A stretch of DNA of 64,000 bases from Paraburkholderia phenazinium (GTDB lineage Bacteria > Pseudomonadota > Gammaproteobacteria > Burkholderiales > Burkholderiaceae), in the NCBI RefSeq assembly GCF_900141745.1, contig NZ_FSRM01000002.1:2976001-3040000 (forward strand), in the 5' to 3' direction. Each line of letters opens with the position of its first letter. Within the stretch, counting starts at the first letter, position 1. The notes beneath the pieces are model-generated. The model had not been told where the DNA came from, ran no database searches, and was given only the letters and a program-made list of their open reading frames with translations. Below are positions 35,148-44,603 of the stretch, in pieces. Position numbers and translations under genes: made by a program.

Positions 35148-35369
35148 TTATTGCGCCGCTTCTGTCTGAAATCTCTCGAGTTCCGCATGCGCCTCATCGA
35201 CCTTGCGCTGCCGCTCGGCAATTTTCCTGGCACTCTTGCCGTCGGCCTTTGCGTACGTCACCTCTTGCTCCACCGAGTTGCGTTTCGCATCGCAGCCGCT
35301 TGTCTGAGCGGAACACATTACCGGAAAGATGATGATGGCGAGCGTAAATGCCTTGATGGTTGTACTCAA
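35148..35369 (-). CDS. Short DUF1090-like periplasmic protein, TTG start
   Basis: A 73-residue exported protein. It starts at a TTG (35369) preceded by GGAGG at seven bases, then has a signal peptide (IKAFTLAIIIFPVMCSAQ) and a short mature part, CDAKRNSVEQEVTYAKADGK and ARKIAERQRKVDEAHAEL. Both ends resemble DUF1090 (YqjC) proteins, but the middle of the usual domain, including its second cysteine region, is missing, so this is a shortened version. Charged and helical; function unknown. Confidence 0.6.
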   Translation of the reverse strand: MSTTIKAFTLAIIIFPVMCSAQTSGCDAKRNSVEQEVTYAKADGKSARKIAERQRKVDEAHAELERFQTEAAQ

Positions 35370-35740
35370 GCGGGGCCTCCGGGTGTTTATGCTCTTGGTG
35401 TCGAGGTTCGATGCGGCAATATTACTTTGAATTGCGGAGGGGATTTGGAGAATCGCAGCTTGGCGGTCGAGAGTGATGTTGCACACCAAGATGCTGCGAA
35501 GGCACTGAGCAGAATGGGGCCGGCGGGCAATTCATTCAAGCGACAGATTTTTCGACTGCTCCAGGAGAGCGGCTACTCTATGTCAAAGCCAGCTGAACGG
35601 CCCGGACAACAGTTTCAGTTCAGCGGATGAACGCTCATTCGAAGTATGGGGCGACGGTCAGGCGCTCCCCGTTCGACACACTCACGCTAGCGCCCCGGAA
35701 CCGGGCACCATGGCAATCACCGTCCACGTGGTTCGCCGAC
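35370..35740. other. 371-base spacer without a clear gene
   Basis: Between the DUF1090-like gene and the 3' end of the TPR gene. Short frames exist on both strands but none has a good start, domain or ribosome binding site. Confidence 0.45.
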
Positions 35741-37210
35741 TCAAGGCCAGTTTTCGATTGCGTACCTCCGGCAATCCGCGGTTTCGAAATGCGCCGTTGG
35801 CCAATTCACCGTGTGCCGGCCAAATTTCGGCAGCTCATCCTTTGACAGGTCGGCGAGACAACTGCGCCACGCGTCGGCGTCGGCCGATTCCGAATTGCCG
35901 CGGCACTGCGGATGGCGCTTTTCGCTAATCATGGCCTCCTCCAGTGCGGTTGCAGCCCTTTCCGGTTCTCTGAGTCGGGTCTCGATCTTCGCGACCTCTT
36001 TGTACGCCTTGCTTGTATATTCGTCGTCCAGCGCGATTGCCGCGCGCAGCTTGTCCAGCGCCTCAGTATGCTTTCCCTGTAGCTCCAGCGCTTCGCCCAG
36101 ATTGACATAAGCCTCGGCATAGCGAGGATCGTGTCGAATGGCCGATTCGAACTCGCGTTGGGCTAACTCGGCTGGCTGGGCGTGCAGTCGAAGCGATGAG
36201 TCCGTCGGTATATATTCGTGGCTCGCAATTTTAAGGTACTCGCGTCCGAGCGCATTATGCCCGGCGGCGAAAAAGTCGCGGTCGACTGCTACCCGTTGAT
36301 ATTTTTCGAGTGCCTCCTTATCGCAACCCATGTTTTCCAGTGCGATGCCCCAGTTATAGCGAGCCCACGAGAACTTTCGATCGATCCTTATCGCCTGCCG
36401 TGCGCGCTCGATCTCTGTCAGGTAATCGAGATTGTTTTCCGCAATCTTGGACAGTCCAAGATTCGCCCACATGGCGAGCTTCTCCTGATCCTTGGGTGAC
36501 CCATTTTTCAGAACCTTTTCAAATTCATTTGCTGCATCGGTGTATTGGCAAGACGTCCCTTCCTCGCATTCTTTTTGTGCCTGGTCGAAGACAGACGAAG
36601 CAAGTATGTAAGGGCTGTAAATCTGCATCGCAGCCCTTGCTCCCCGAGAAATCACTTCATCTACGTCGCCGCGCTGACTGTAAGCATCAAACAGATACGC
36701 TTCGCCTCCGGGTCTAACCACGCGTCCGAAGAGCCGCAGCGCCCCACCGTCCCAGACGATTTCCGCGGTGATATGACCGTCACGCCGGGTAATGTCCTTG
36801 ATCGCGGTCACCACGTCCTGGACCGACATTCCGGTTCCCGGAACCTCAAGATGCAGGTCCTTTGTTCCTTCTTCTTCGAGCGTATCGTGGATCTCGGTAG
36901 GCATGACTGAAGACGCAGAATTGATCATCGAAAGCATGTCTTCGCTGAACCTGCTTTGACTCGTGGACGCGGTGAATCCGCTTGCGACAAGATCGCTCGG
37001 CGTTGCGATCGGCTCAATTATCGTGACCGAGCGCAAGCCTGAACTCGTATAGACCAGCCCAATGCCTACAGCGGCGATCACTCCAATCGCAACGAGCCCT
37101 TTTTGCAGGTAGCCGAGTCCGCGAAAACCGGACTGCACGGCGCGCACGAACACGCCGCCAGCTGTGGCGACGAACCGGACACCTTGCTTGAAAATCTGTG
37201 AAAGTTTCAT
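35741..37210 (-). CDS. Membrane-anchored TPR-repeat protein
   Basis: A 489-residue protein with one transmembrane helix near the N-terminus (GLVAIGVIAAVGIGLVYTS, about 39-57) and a large soluble part. A mixed domain at about 60-200 includes VVTAIKDITRRDGHITAEIV. From about 215 to 435 there are five or six TPR-like units, for example SWARYNWGIALENMGCDKEA and AEAYVNLGEALELQGKHTEA. It probably scaffolds protein contacts. Its codons are richer in A and T than neighbouring core genes, which fits recent acquisition. The ATG follows AAAGGTG. No partner gene is evident. Confidence 0.8.
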   Translation of the reverse strand: MKLSQIFKQGVRFVATAGGVFVRAVQSGFRGLGYLQKGLVAIGVIAAVGIGLVYTSSGLRSVTIIEPIATPSDLVASGFTASTSQSRFSEDMLSMINSASSVMPTEIHDTLEEEGTKDLHLEVPGTGMSVQDVVTAIKDITRRDGHITAEIVWDGGALRLFGRVVRPGGEAYLFDAYSQRGDVDEVISRGARAAMQIYSPYILASSVFDQAQKECEEGTSCQYTDAANEFEKVLKNGSPKDQEKLAMWANLGLSKIAENNLDYLTEIERARQAIRIDRKFSWARYNWGIALENMGCDKEALEKYQRVAVDRDFFAAGHNALGREYLKIASHEYIPTDSSLRLHAQPAELAQREFESAIRHDPRYAEAYVNLGEALELQGKHTEALDKLRAAIALDDEYTSKAYKEVAKIETRLREPERAATALEEAMISEKRHPQCRGNSESADADAWRSCLADLSKDELPKFGRHTVNWPTAHFETADCRRYAIENWP

Positions 37211-38103
37211 CGCGGCACCTTTCAGTTCGAACGGGCTACCGGAGCAGTCGGCGAACGCGGCTTGCCATTCTTCCGCCGACAGTAGCCGAGCTCATTGAGA
37301 TCGTTTCTCGTTCGTTGTCCTGCAATAGAAAAAGGACGAGAGTTCCTACAAGAACTAAAGCCGCGAGACATTCACAATGTTAAAAACGAAACACCGGTCG
37401 ATCGAATTAATCAAATTTCCGATTTAGCACAGCAATAAGAAGCTGCATCGGGACGCCAACCTGAAAAAGGAGTTTCGCGCGCCGAAGAGGCGATGCTGGT
37501 CGGGCACAAGCTGATGGGCGAGCACGCGGACCGGCGCCGCAGCGTAGGCCGACGAGGCGTTTCGGGGCGTAATAGCTGCTTGCATTGCGATTGCCGGACG
37601 TGAAGAGCCGGAGTTCAGGCAGTTCCTCGTCGAAGGCGCAGCCGACACGCAAGTACGCATCTGCTTACTGTGTGAACGGCAATTCGCAGTCGTCGAGTCG
37701 CGAATCACAGAAAAGCAACCAGAAGCTGCCTGACCAACGGTGGTACCCGAACGACGGCTCCGGCCGAACTCCACTCGACGGTTATCGGGCGGATCGCCGA
37801 TGCGCTGCCGTCATCGGGTGACGGCTTTGCAGGGTGTTGTTCCATGCATCACGGGATTGTTCTCTCCTCATGGCAAACTCCCACAAGAAAGTTGGGAGTT
37901 TCATTTTTCGACCACGCTCCGGCGAAGGTTCACAATAGTGCCGATTGTTGCCACTGCAGCATTGCCAACTGGTGTGGCTCGACGGCTGGTCCATGTCGAA
38001 ACTTGCCGGATGGATAACGGGCGCTATCGTCCGATGCCGTTGCAGGTGGCTTTCGTTAGAATTTGTTTTCGATTCTTTTATTCGTCTATAACCGGAGGCG
38101 AAC
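37211..38103. other. 893-base spacer, possibly with gene remains
   Basis: Frames on both strands around 37,407-37,820 break one another and share no recognisable domain. Stretches with coding-like composition at about 37,440-37,740 may be the decayed remnant of a gene. The last 60 bases hold the promoter region and GGAGG for the aminotransferase. Confidence 0.4.
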
Positions 38104-39231
38104 GTGCCAGGATTACTTCCCCATGTCGACCGCGAGGGACTCCTCGAATATTCGGTCGTTTACACCGACCGATCAATCAATCACATGTCGCAGCTCTTTC
38201 AAGGAGTCGTACGCGATATTTCCGGCGCCCTGAAAAAAGTCTACAACGCGAAGTCGGCTGTTGTCGTCCCGGGCAGCGGGACTTTCGGCATGGAGGCCGT
38301 CGCCCGGCAGTTCGCGACGAACAGGAAGTGTCTGGTCATCCGCAATGGCTGGTTCAGTTTCCGCTGGTCGCAGATTTTCGACATGGGCGATATTCCATCT
38401 GAATCGACGGTGTTGAAGGCGCGTCCGGTCGAACAAGGAAGGCAGGCCGCCTATGCACCGGCTCCGATCGAAGAAGTGGTCGCTGCGATCAAGGAAAACA
38501 AGCCGGATCTGGTCTTTGCGCCGCATGTCGAAACTGCATCCGGGATGATGTTGCCTGATGCCTATTTGCGTGCCGTGTCCGACGCTGTTCATGCGGTCGG
38601 CGGCATGTTTGTACTGGATTGCATCGCCTCCGGTACGATCTGGGTGGACATGCAGGCCAGTGGCGTCGATGTCCTGATCAGCGCACCGCAAAAAGGATGG
38701 AGCGCGTCACCCTGCTGCGCACTGGTCATGCTCAGTCCTCTCGCCCGCGAAAGAATCGACGCAACAACCAGCACCAGTTTCGCGTGCGATCTTCGCAAGT
38801 GGCTGCAGATCATGGAAGCCTACGAGAACGGCGGGTTCGCGTACCACGCTACGATGCCTACGGACGGTCTCGCGACGCTGCGCGACGTCATGAAGGAAAC
38901 CGAGGCATATGGCTTCGACAAAGTAAGAGCGGAGCAGCTTGAACTCGGCAAGCGCATTCGCTCACTCTTGAGTAGCAAAGGTTTCAAAAGCGTGGCGGCC
39001 GAAGGTTTTCAGTCTCCGGGCGTCGTAGTCTGCTACACGGACGATGACGGCATACGATCCGGCAAGAAATTCGCCGACGCCGGCTTGCAGATCGCGCCCG
39101 GCGTTCCCCTTCAATGCGACGAGCCTGAAGACTTCAAGACCTTCCGCGTCGGATTATTTGGCCTGGACAAACTGCATGACGTCGAAGGCGCAGTCGCCAG
39201 GCTCGCCAAGGCGTTGGACAGTATTCTTTAG
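38104..39231 (+). CDS. Class V PLP-dependent aminotransferase (alanine-glyoxylate/serine-pyruvate type)
   Basis: A 375-residue cytoplasmic enzyme of the AGT/PucG-like class V group. The PLP lysine is K197 in SAPQKGWSASP; the phosphate cup is PGSGTFGMEAVARQF (56-70) and the pyridine-contacting Asp lies in FVLDCIASGTIWVDM. Relatives transfer amino groups from alanine or serine to glyoxylate or pyruvate, or split purine-derived amino acids. The start is GTG at 38104 after CCGGAGG, well spaced. No pathway neighbours allow a firmer substrate. Confidence 0.87.
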   Translation: MPGLLPHVDREGLLEYSVVYTDRSINHMSQLFQGVVRDISGALKKVYNAKSAVVVPGSGTFGMEAVARQFATNRKCLVIRNGWFSFRWSQIFDMGDIPSESTVLKARPVEQGRQAAYAPAPIEEVVAAIKENKPDLVFAPHVETASGMMLPDAYLRAVSDAVHAVGGMFVLDCIASGTIWVDMQASGVDVLISAPQKGWSASPCCALVMLSPLARERIDATTSTSFACDLRKWLQIMEAYENGGFAYHATMPTDGLATLRDVMKETEAYGFDKVRAEQLELGKRIRSLLSSKGFKSVAAEGFQSPGVVVCYTDDDGIRSGKKFADAGLQIAPGVPLQCDEPEDFKTFRVGLFGLDKLHDVEGAVARLAKALDSIL

Positions 39232-39484
39232 AGCGCTTTTGCGGTACATGTGCGCATGGCTCGCCCTCGCAACCGAAGCGACAGTAGGGCTCCGGAACTT
39301 GCCGGGATAGCTTATGCGCACGCTTCGGTCATTGCCATCATTCGAATATCGGCGTTGATCAAGTGGCTAAGGATTGCTTTTGGGTCATTCGCACGTCGGC
39401 GTGCTTTAGCTTATCCGGCACCAACGCGAGTCCAACGCCATTGTCGACACGATCGCAACGAACGGTGCACCCGTTTGCGCCAAA

Positions 39485-39805
39485 CTATCTGACGGGCGCA
39501 CGAACCTCGCCGTCTACCAGCAGCATGCGCTTCTCGGCCGTGACGATGTATTGCACTTTCTGCGTCGCCGTGACGCTGCCATACGATTCGCCATTTACGA
39601 AAACGGAGCCATTCTTCAGTTCAACGATGTCATTGCCGACGCGAGCCCTTCCCTGCGTCCCAACGAGTGTTGCTTCGCTGCGATCCGGCGCAGAAGAACT
39701 GCTGACAGACGTGCCAGTCCCCGCGGTGCTTGAACTGCACGATGACTCGCAACCAGCGATGGTCGACGCAGCAAGCGTGGCCAGGATAATGGGAATGCCT
39801 TTCAT
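39485..39805 (-). CDS. Small lipoprotein
   Basis: A 106-residue exported protein with the lipobox TIAGC after MKGIPIILATLAAS. A Ser/Thr/Cys-rich linker (SSCSSSTAGTGTSVSSSS) is followed by a small beta-rich domain, VGTQGRARVGNDIVELKNGS and EVRAPVR at the end. I do not recognise the family. The ATG at 39805 follows AGGAGAG. It is convergent with the aminotransferase. Confidence 0.7.
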   Translation of the reverse strand: MKGIPIILATLAASTIAGCESSCSSSTAGTGTSVSSSSAPDRSEATLVGTQGRARVGNDIVELKNGSVFVNGESYGSVTATQKVQYIVTAEKRMLLVDGEVRAPVR

Positions 39806-40268
39806 CGATCGCTCCTCTCCTGGACGGCAGCTTATCCACACGGGTTGAGGTTACATTTTTGGTCGCTTATGCAGGATAACCTATTAATAAATGAGAAACT
39901 AACTGAACACTTTGGCCCAGGATTTTCCGCGTCCGCCGGGATTCATCTGATGGCAGGCTTGGCGTCCGCACAATCTTCACAACAATAATAGTGCGAGAAA
40001 CGTCGATGGCAATTGTTTCAGCACCGAGAAATGTATGGAGATGTGACGGGTATCCGCTGTCGGCGAAAGCAGTATGGTCTAACAGCGGAAAGCCAAAAGG
40101 CTCACCATCGCGCGGCTCCCATATGAATGCAAAAACAGCGCTTTGTATGGTGAGCGCTGAACGAACCGACAATCGGCAGCAGTCGACCCGTTTGAGTCGC
40201 TCAGAACCCGTGACCTAATGTCCGCTCCAACTGGGGCACGAGACGTTGGCCAACACCTCGTCGGCCCG
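39806..40268. other. 463-base spacer with repeat relic
   Basis: AT-rich near 39,860-39,900, probably the lipoprotein promoter. At about 40,185-40,240 it carries GTCGACCCG and neighbouring words shared with other spacers downstream. No convincing gene. Confidence 0.45.
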
Positions 40269-40457
40269 TCACTCCTTCACAGGACCTTCGGAGACGGCAC
40301 CCGCGACTAGGGAAAGCGGCTCTGTTTCGACAGGTTCGATAATGGCAGCGAGACCAGTCACTGATCGCGCATGGCGTTCAAATAGGGCTAGAAGTTCAGG
40401 GCGCAGTCCATCGCCGCGGTGGGCTGCGAGCGCGTGAAACGAGAGAAATGGCAACAT
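40269..40457 (-). CDS. Small hypothetical protein (62 residues)
   Basis: A short frame starting MLPFLSFHALAAHRGDGLRP at 40457 behind AAAGGAG at a good distance, which is the main support. It continues with ELLALFERHARSVTGLAAI and a hydrophilic tail. No domain, signal peptide or partner is evident. It could be a remnant. Confidence 0.4.
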   Translation of the reverse strand: MLPFLSFHALAAHRGDGLRPELLALFERHARSVTGLAAIIEPVETEPLSLVAGAVSEGPVKE

Positions 40458-40840
40458 GGTCGAACTCCTTTCAAAGGGGGGACAGGCAAGCGCTACGCCG
40501 ATGACGGCATTGGTGCTCCGGGCCCGCAAGATGCCTGCGATTCGAGCGCACCGCCCTTCGTCCGCCGGCCTTGGTTACTGTGCGATCGCATGGACAGGTT
40601 ATGGCAGTAGGTCGGCACAGACACCCCGATTCTTGCTGTCTATTTCACGTTGCTACGCGTCCAGACGCCGTCGCTTACGAACGACGCATGTAGTGATCGT
40701 CGCCACCACGAGACGCGTGTTGGTTCATCGAGTATTGGAGCAAGAAACGGGGGGCGGCTGACTGCTGGCGCCGATATTGTTCAGGCAGAGGGAGGCGATT
40801 GCGTTTCCCTCTTTCAGCCACAGTCAATGAGGAATTCACC
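40458..40840. other. 383-base spacer, no gene seen
   Basis: Divergent spacer between the small hypothetical gene and the SnoaL-like gene. Short frames lack starts and domains. The last 20 bases hold GAGG ahead of the SnoaL-like gene. Confidence 0.45.
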
Positions 40841-41290
40841 ATGTCCAGGGAAGATGACAACAAGGCCGTCGTGGGCCGCTGGTTCACCGATTTCTGGGGC
40901 AAGGCATGCAACCTCGACATCGTCGACGAACTTGCTGCTCCTGACATGCTTCTTCAATACTCGCTGCACGAGACGCGCCGTGGCCGCGAGGACATCAAGG
41001 CATTCATGACCGGTTTCCGCGAAGCGTTCCCGGATCTCAACTTCTGGGGCGCCGCTGATCTCATCGCCGAGGGGGACTATGTAGTCGGCCGCTGGGAGGG
41101 TGGAGGCACACACACCGGTCCGGCATTCAGCGACTTCCTCATTGGATCGTTGCCTGCTGCGACAGGACGGAAAATGCGCTTCACCGGCACGACCGTGTTA
41201 CGGCTCAATGGTGGCAAGATCGTCGAGGAAATCGGGCTGGACGACGGCGTAACAGCGCTGCAACAACTTGGGCTCATCAAGGCAGCGTAA
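40841..41290 (+). CDS. Ester cyclase/SnoaL-like protein
   Basis: A 149-residue NTF2-fold protein of the SnoaL-like ester cyclase group: NKAVVGRWFTDFWGKACNLD, IKAFMTGFREAFPDLNFWG, VVGRWEGGGTHTGPAF and TTVLRLNGGKIVEEIGLDD. In characterised cases the fold closes polyketide rings; most genomic members have unknown substrates. The ATG at 40841 follows GAGG. A very strong hairpin lies 46 bases after its stop. Confidence 0.8.
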   Translation: MSREDDNKAVVGRWFTDFWGKACNLDIVDELAAPDMLLQYSLHETRRGREDIKAFMTGFREAFPDLNFWGAADLIAEGDYVVGRWEGGGTHTGPAFSDFLIGSLPAATGRKMRFTGTTVLRLNGGKIVEEIGLDDGVTALQQLGLIKAA

Positions 41291-41335
41291 TCGAAAGCAC
41301 AGCGCTTCCGCAGCTTTTCAGCAATGGTGCGTATC

Positions 41336-41380
41336 TAACGCCACGACGGGCCGGGAACACAGCGGCCCGTCGTGGCGTTA
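41336..41380 (+). terminator. 17-bp perfect hairpin after the SnoaL-like gene
   Basis: Arms 41336-41352 and 41364-41380 are exact inverted repeats of 17 bases (TAACGCCACGACGGGCC on the left) around an 11-base loop. No T-run follows. Its strength suggests a bidirectional transcription block or RNA-stability element. Confidence 0.55.
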
Positions 41381-41836
41381 TCCGTTCAATGGGTGACCGG
41401 CTCAAACCAGTTCGACAGCGGCCGCTCGGCCGCAGACGATAGGCGACCGAAACTGGCCGCACTGAGCCCTACGACGAGCGGCTCAGTCCACCCACTCCCG
41501 CCGTTTGGTCCTGCCCCCAGATCAGCGGCGGCTTGTTGGATTCCAGCGGTCACCGTCTACGTACTGGCCGGCAAGCGAGGCTACTCGCCTCCAAAATGCT
41601 GATGCCGACAAAACCTGTCTTCGATGACGAGACCCCGCGCGGACATCGAAGAGCTCTCTCGTCACCCGGGTTGAACGACGCAATGACCTCGCACAACCGC
41701 TGGGCTGACCGTTATCGAACGGCCTGGACGTCATCGAACTTGACTTGTCGCAACCCGCAGCGGGAAAATTAGGAGTTCTTGCAGCCGCGCCCCGCGGCGA
41801 CAAGTCGGTGTTCGCGTGCCTTCAATGGAGGTTCGT
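41381..41836. other. 456-base spacer with dispersed-repeat relic
   Basis: At about 41,395-41,475 it holds words (ccggctcaa, agcggccgctcgg, tggccgcactgag) that recur in other spacers, notably 46,295-46,335. No convincing gene. Confidence 0.45.
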
Positions 41837-42439
41837 ATGAGTTATCACCTGGAAGGTCGTCTACTCGAAGTTTGCAACTGCAAGGTGCTTTGCCCCTGCT
41901 GGATCGGCGAGGACCCTGACAACGGTACCTGCGACACCATTGTCGCGTGGCGTATAGACAAGGGAACGGTCGACGGCGTCGATGTGGCCGGCAATACCAT
42001 CGCGGCCGTCGCCCATGTGCCCGGCAACATCCTGCAAGGCAACTGGACTGCCGCGATCTATGTCGACGACCAGGCCTCAAAGGCGCAGGAAGAGGCACTA
42101 CTGAAGGTCTATACCGGCCAGGCCGGCGGACCGGTCGCCGACCTCGCCAAGCTCATTGGCCAGGTCGTATCCGTAGAGCGAGCGCCGATCCGCTTTACCG
42201 TGGTTGCAGGCAAAGGCGAACTCGAGATCGGCACGAACTACTACGCCGAACTCGAACCCTATCTCGGCGCGACCGGGGGCCAGACCACGCTGTCCGACAC
42301 CGTGTTCTCGACAGTGCCCGGCGCTCCGGTGTTTGTCGGCAAGGCCCCGACCTATCGATCGAAGAACCCCGCACTCGGCATCGACCTCGACATCAAAAAT
42401 CACAACGCCCTGCAGAGCACGTTTGTCTTCGATGCATGA
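41837..42439 (+). CDS. DUF1326 protein
   Basis: A 200-residue protein of the DUF1326 family, recognised by the N-terminal MSYHLEGRLLEVCNCKVLCP followed by CWIGEDPDNGTCD. The four or five cysteines in the first 35 residues look like a metal site. The family has no proven function, but is very often encoded with DUF2182, as here. The ATG at 41837 follows GGAGG at six bases and is preferred to the earlier in-frame starts. Its stop overlaps the DUF2182 start (ATGA). Confidence 0.87.
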   Translation: MSYHLEGRLLEVCNCKVLCPCWIGEDPDNGTCDTIVAWRIDKGTVDGVDVAGNTIAAVAHVPGNILQGNWTAAIYVDDQASKAQEEALLKVYTGQAGGPVADLAKLIGQVVSVERAPIRFTVVAGKGELEIGTNYYAELEPYLGATGGQTTLSDTVFSTVPGAPVFVGKAPTYRSKNPALGIDLDIKNHNALQSTFVFDA

Positions 42440-43251
42440 GCCCGATGGCCGGCCCAACGTCGGCCCACGCCTCGCGCCATGTTCACGTGTTCATGCCGGT
42501 CCTGGTTGCGCTGATTGCGCTCGCGTGGGTAGTGTTATGGGCGTGGGCGCGCAGTCCATACGGACGCTATCTCGAGCACGGTGACTGGACAGCGTCGGGA
42601 CCGGCGGCATTTCTGTGCCGTGTTGTTCCTGCGGGCTACGTGGTCGTGCCCGTGGTGCTCTACGCAGTCGCATGGATCCTTATGACAGCGGCCATGATGC
42701 TGCCGACCACGTTACCGTTGTTCAATGCCTTCGACCGGTTGACGGCGAGTCGCCCTGACCATTGGTACCTTCTTATGTTGCTCGGCCTGGGCTACATGAC
42801 GGTGTGGGCAGCCTTCGGACTTTTGGCGCATGCACTTCACAGTGCATTGCTGTCCCTGCTCGCCAGCGTACCCACGCTGGCATGGCACGGCTGGCTGATC
42901 GGCGTCGCAGTCATTGCGGTGGCTGGCGCATTTCAGTTCAGCAAGCTCAAGTACCGGTGCCTTGAAAAATGCCGCACGCCCTTGAGCTTCGTCATCGAGC
43001 ACTGGCGTGGGCACGCGCAGGCCCGGAACGCGTTTGCGCTCGGCGCGCAGCACGGCCTGTTCTGTGTCGGTTGCTGCTGGGCGTTGATGCTATTGATGTT
43101 CGCGCTCGGTACCGGCAGCCTCGGCTGGATGCTCCTGCTTGCCGCCGTGATGGCGATCGAAAAGAACGTTCGCTGGGGCAAGCGTCTTAGCACGCCCCTC
43201 GGCGTGGCGCTTTTGTCGTGGGCAGTCGTTCTGGTGGTGACCCATGCATGA
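42436..43251 (+). CDS. DUF2182 integral membrane protein
   Basis: A 271-residue predicted metal-binding membrane protein of the DUF2182 family with about seven helices. Family marks are AWILMTAAMMLPTTLPLFNA in the second helix region, FQFSKLKYRCLEKCRTPLSF and QHGLFCVGCCWALMLLMFAL. The cysteine and methionine content of these motifs suggests copper or another soft metal, but this is unproven. It overlaps both neighbours: four bases with DUF1326 and eight with the EamA gene, so the three are translated together. Confidence 0.87.
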   Translation: MSPMAGPTSAHASRHVHVFMPVLVALIALAWVVLWAWARSPYGRYLEHGDWTASGPAAFLCRVVPAGYVVVPVVLYAVAWILMTAAMMLPTTLPLFNAFDRLTASRPDHWYLLMLLGLGYMTVWAAFGLLAHALHSALLSLLASVPTLAWHGWLIGVAVIAVAGAFQFSKLKYRCLEKCRTPLSFVIEHWRGHAQARNAFALGAQHGLFCVGCCWALMLLMFALGTGSLGWMLLLAAVMAIEKNVRWGKRLSTPLGVALLSWAVVLVVTHA

Positions 43252-44116
43252 CGCGCGCGGTGGCCTGCTCATTTTGCAGACGATCGTGCTCACTGCGGTG
43301 GCGATGCTCGCCTTCGCGGCTAATTCACTGCTGTGCCGGCTCGCGCTGCAGCGCGGGGAAATCGATCCGGTCAGCTTCGCCGGCATCAGGTTGGTTTCGG
43401 GAGCGATCGTGCTCGCCGTCATCGTGCGGTTCAGGTCAGAACGGCCCGCGCCCGGCCATGCCGACTGGCTCGCCGCTGCCATGCTGTTTGTTTACGTCGC
43501 CTTCTTCTCCTTCGCGTATCTCACCTTGTCCGCAGGCACGGGCGCATTGATTCTGTTCGGGGCAGTTCAATTGACGATGTTCAGCGTGGGTCTGCGCTCC
43601 GGCGAGAAGTTCGGATCCGTCGCATGGCTCGGTCTCGCACTGGCTGTCGCAGGGCTTGTCTACCTGGTGTCGCCGGGGATCGCCGCGCCGCCGCTCGTCG
43701 GTGCGGCGTTGATGGCGATAGCGGGCGTCGCATGGGGCGTGTACTCGTTGCGTGGCCGCGGAGTGGCCGACCCGCTCGCAGCGACGGCGGGAAACTTCGC
43801 GCGGGCGGCTCCGCTTGCCCTCTTGCTGAGCGTGCTTTTCATCGCCAACGCCCGCGTTTACGCGAACGGGGCCGGGGTCGCCCTGGCGATTGCCTCCGGC
43901 GCGCTCACGTCCGGCATCGGGTATGTCATCTGGTATGCGGCGCTGAGCAAGCTTACCGCCATGCGAGCCGCCACTGTACAGTTGTCGGTGCCGCTGATCG
44001 CTGCATTTGGCGGAGTGGCGTTCCTTTCGGAAGCGATCACGCCGCGCCTGGCTGCGGCTTCCGCAACGATTCTTGGTGGTATCGCGATGGTGCTGACCAG
44101 CAAGTCGCGCACATAG
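43244..44116 (+). CDS. EamA/DMT-family transporter
   Basis: A 290-residue, ten-helix membrane protein made of two EamA repeats: AMLAFAANSLLCRLALQRGE opens the first half and AIAGVAWGVYSLRGRGVADP the second, with PLIAAFGGVAFLSEAITPRL near the end. DMT proteins export metabolites. The ATG lies within the last codons of the DUF2182 gene, so it is the third member of a coupled trio. Its substrate may relate to the unknown job of DUF1326-DUF2182. Confidence 0.87.
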   Translation: MHDARGGLLILQTIVLTAVAMLAFAANSLLCRLALQRGEIDPVSFAGIRLVSGAIVLAVIVRFRSERPAPGHADWLAAAMLFVYVAFFSFAYLTLSAGTGALILFGAVQLTMFSVGLRSGEKFGSVAWLGLALAVAGLVYLVSPGIAAPPLVGAALMAIAGVAWGVYSLRGRGVADPLAATAGNFARAAPLALLLSVLFIANARVYANGAGVALAIASGALTSGIGYVIWYAALSKLTAMRAATVQLSVPLIAAFGGVAFLSEAITPRLAAASATILGGIAMVLTSKSRT

Positions 44117-44603
44117 CGTCCATCGTGCCGGCGAACCGTATTCCCGATCACGCATGGTCGACCATGCCAACAGACGGCGCGCCATTTCGACTGCGATAGT
44201 CATGATCGGCGCACGAAGGTCCGTTGACAGGGGCGGAGCCGACGTTCGAACGTCCCTACCTGGCCGGTCACTGTCCCATGCAAACCGAATGGTTCCCCGG
44301 TTCTTTCGTTGAGCTTACTCGACGGCATGCGACCCTTCTCGGACGTCCGATTGCCCAGTATGAACCACCAGAACCCGATCTCAAGCAGACTTTGAGATCG
44401 GACCCGCCGCAGGTCGTTGACTCTGGCAGTTTATTAGCTGCCTCGCAACGCTCTGCGGTTTCGCACAAGGACCTCAAATGAGTGAATCGCATTGCGACCA
44501 GTTCTTGCATGAGGTGCGCGCTCAAGTTTTTCGCAAACGCTCCGATAAGACACAAGCTGGCTGAATAACCGGTTAATAACGTTCATCTTCGATGGAGAAA
44601 CTT
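44117..44603. other. 487-base spacer with palindromes
   Basis: It holds a perfect 14-bp palindrome GACGTTCGAACGTC (44241-44254) and a 9-bp hairpin CGATCTCAA (44376-44384) with TTGAGATCG (44392-44400). Frames here lack domains. GGAG at 44,595 serves the next gene. Confidence 0.45.

Noticed and set aside
37407..37774. Overlapping minus-strand frames
   Set aside because: They interrupt one another, lack family resemblance and good starts. Recorded only as possible gene remains.
39867..40172. 101-residue minus-strand frame
   Set aside because: Needs a TTG start with no ribosome binding site and shows no domain.
44224..44481. 85-residue plus-strand frame
   Set aside because: It spans a palindrome and a hairpin in a repeat-bearing spacer, with a poor start and no domain.
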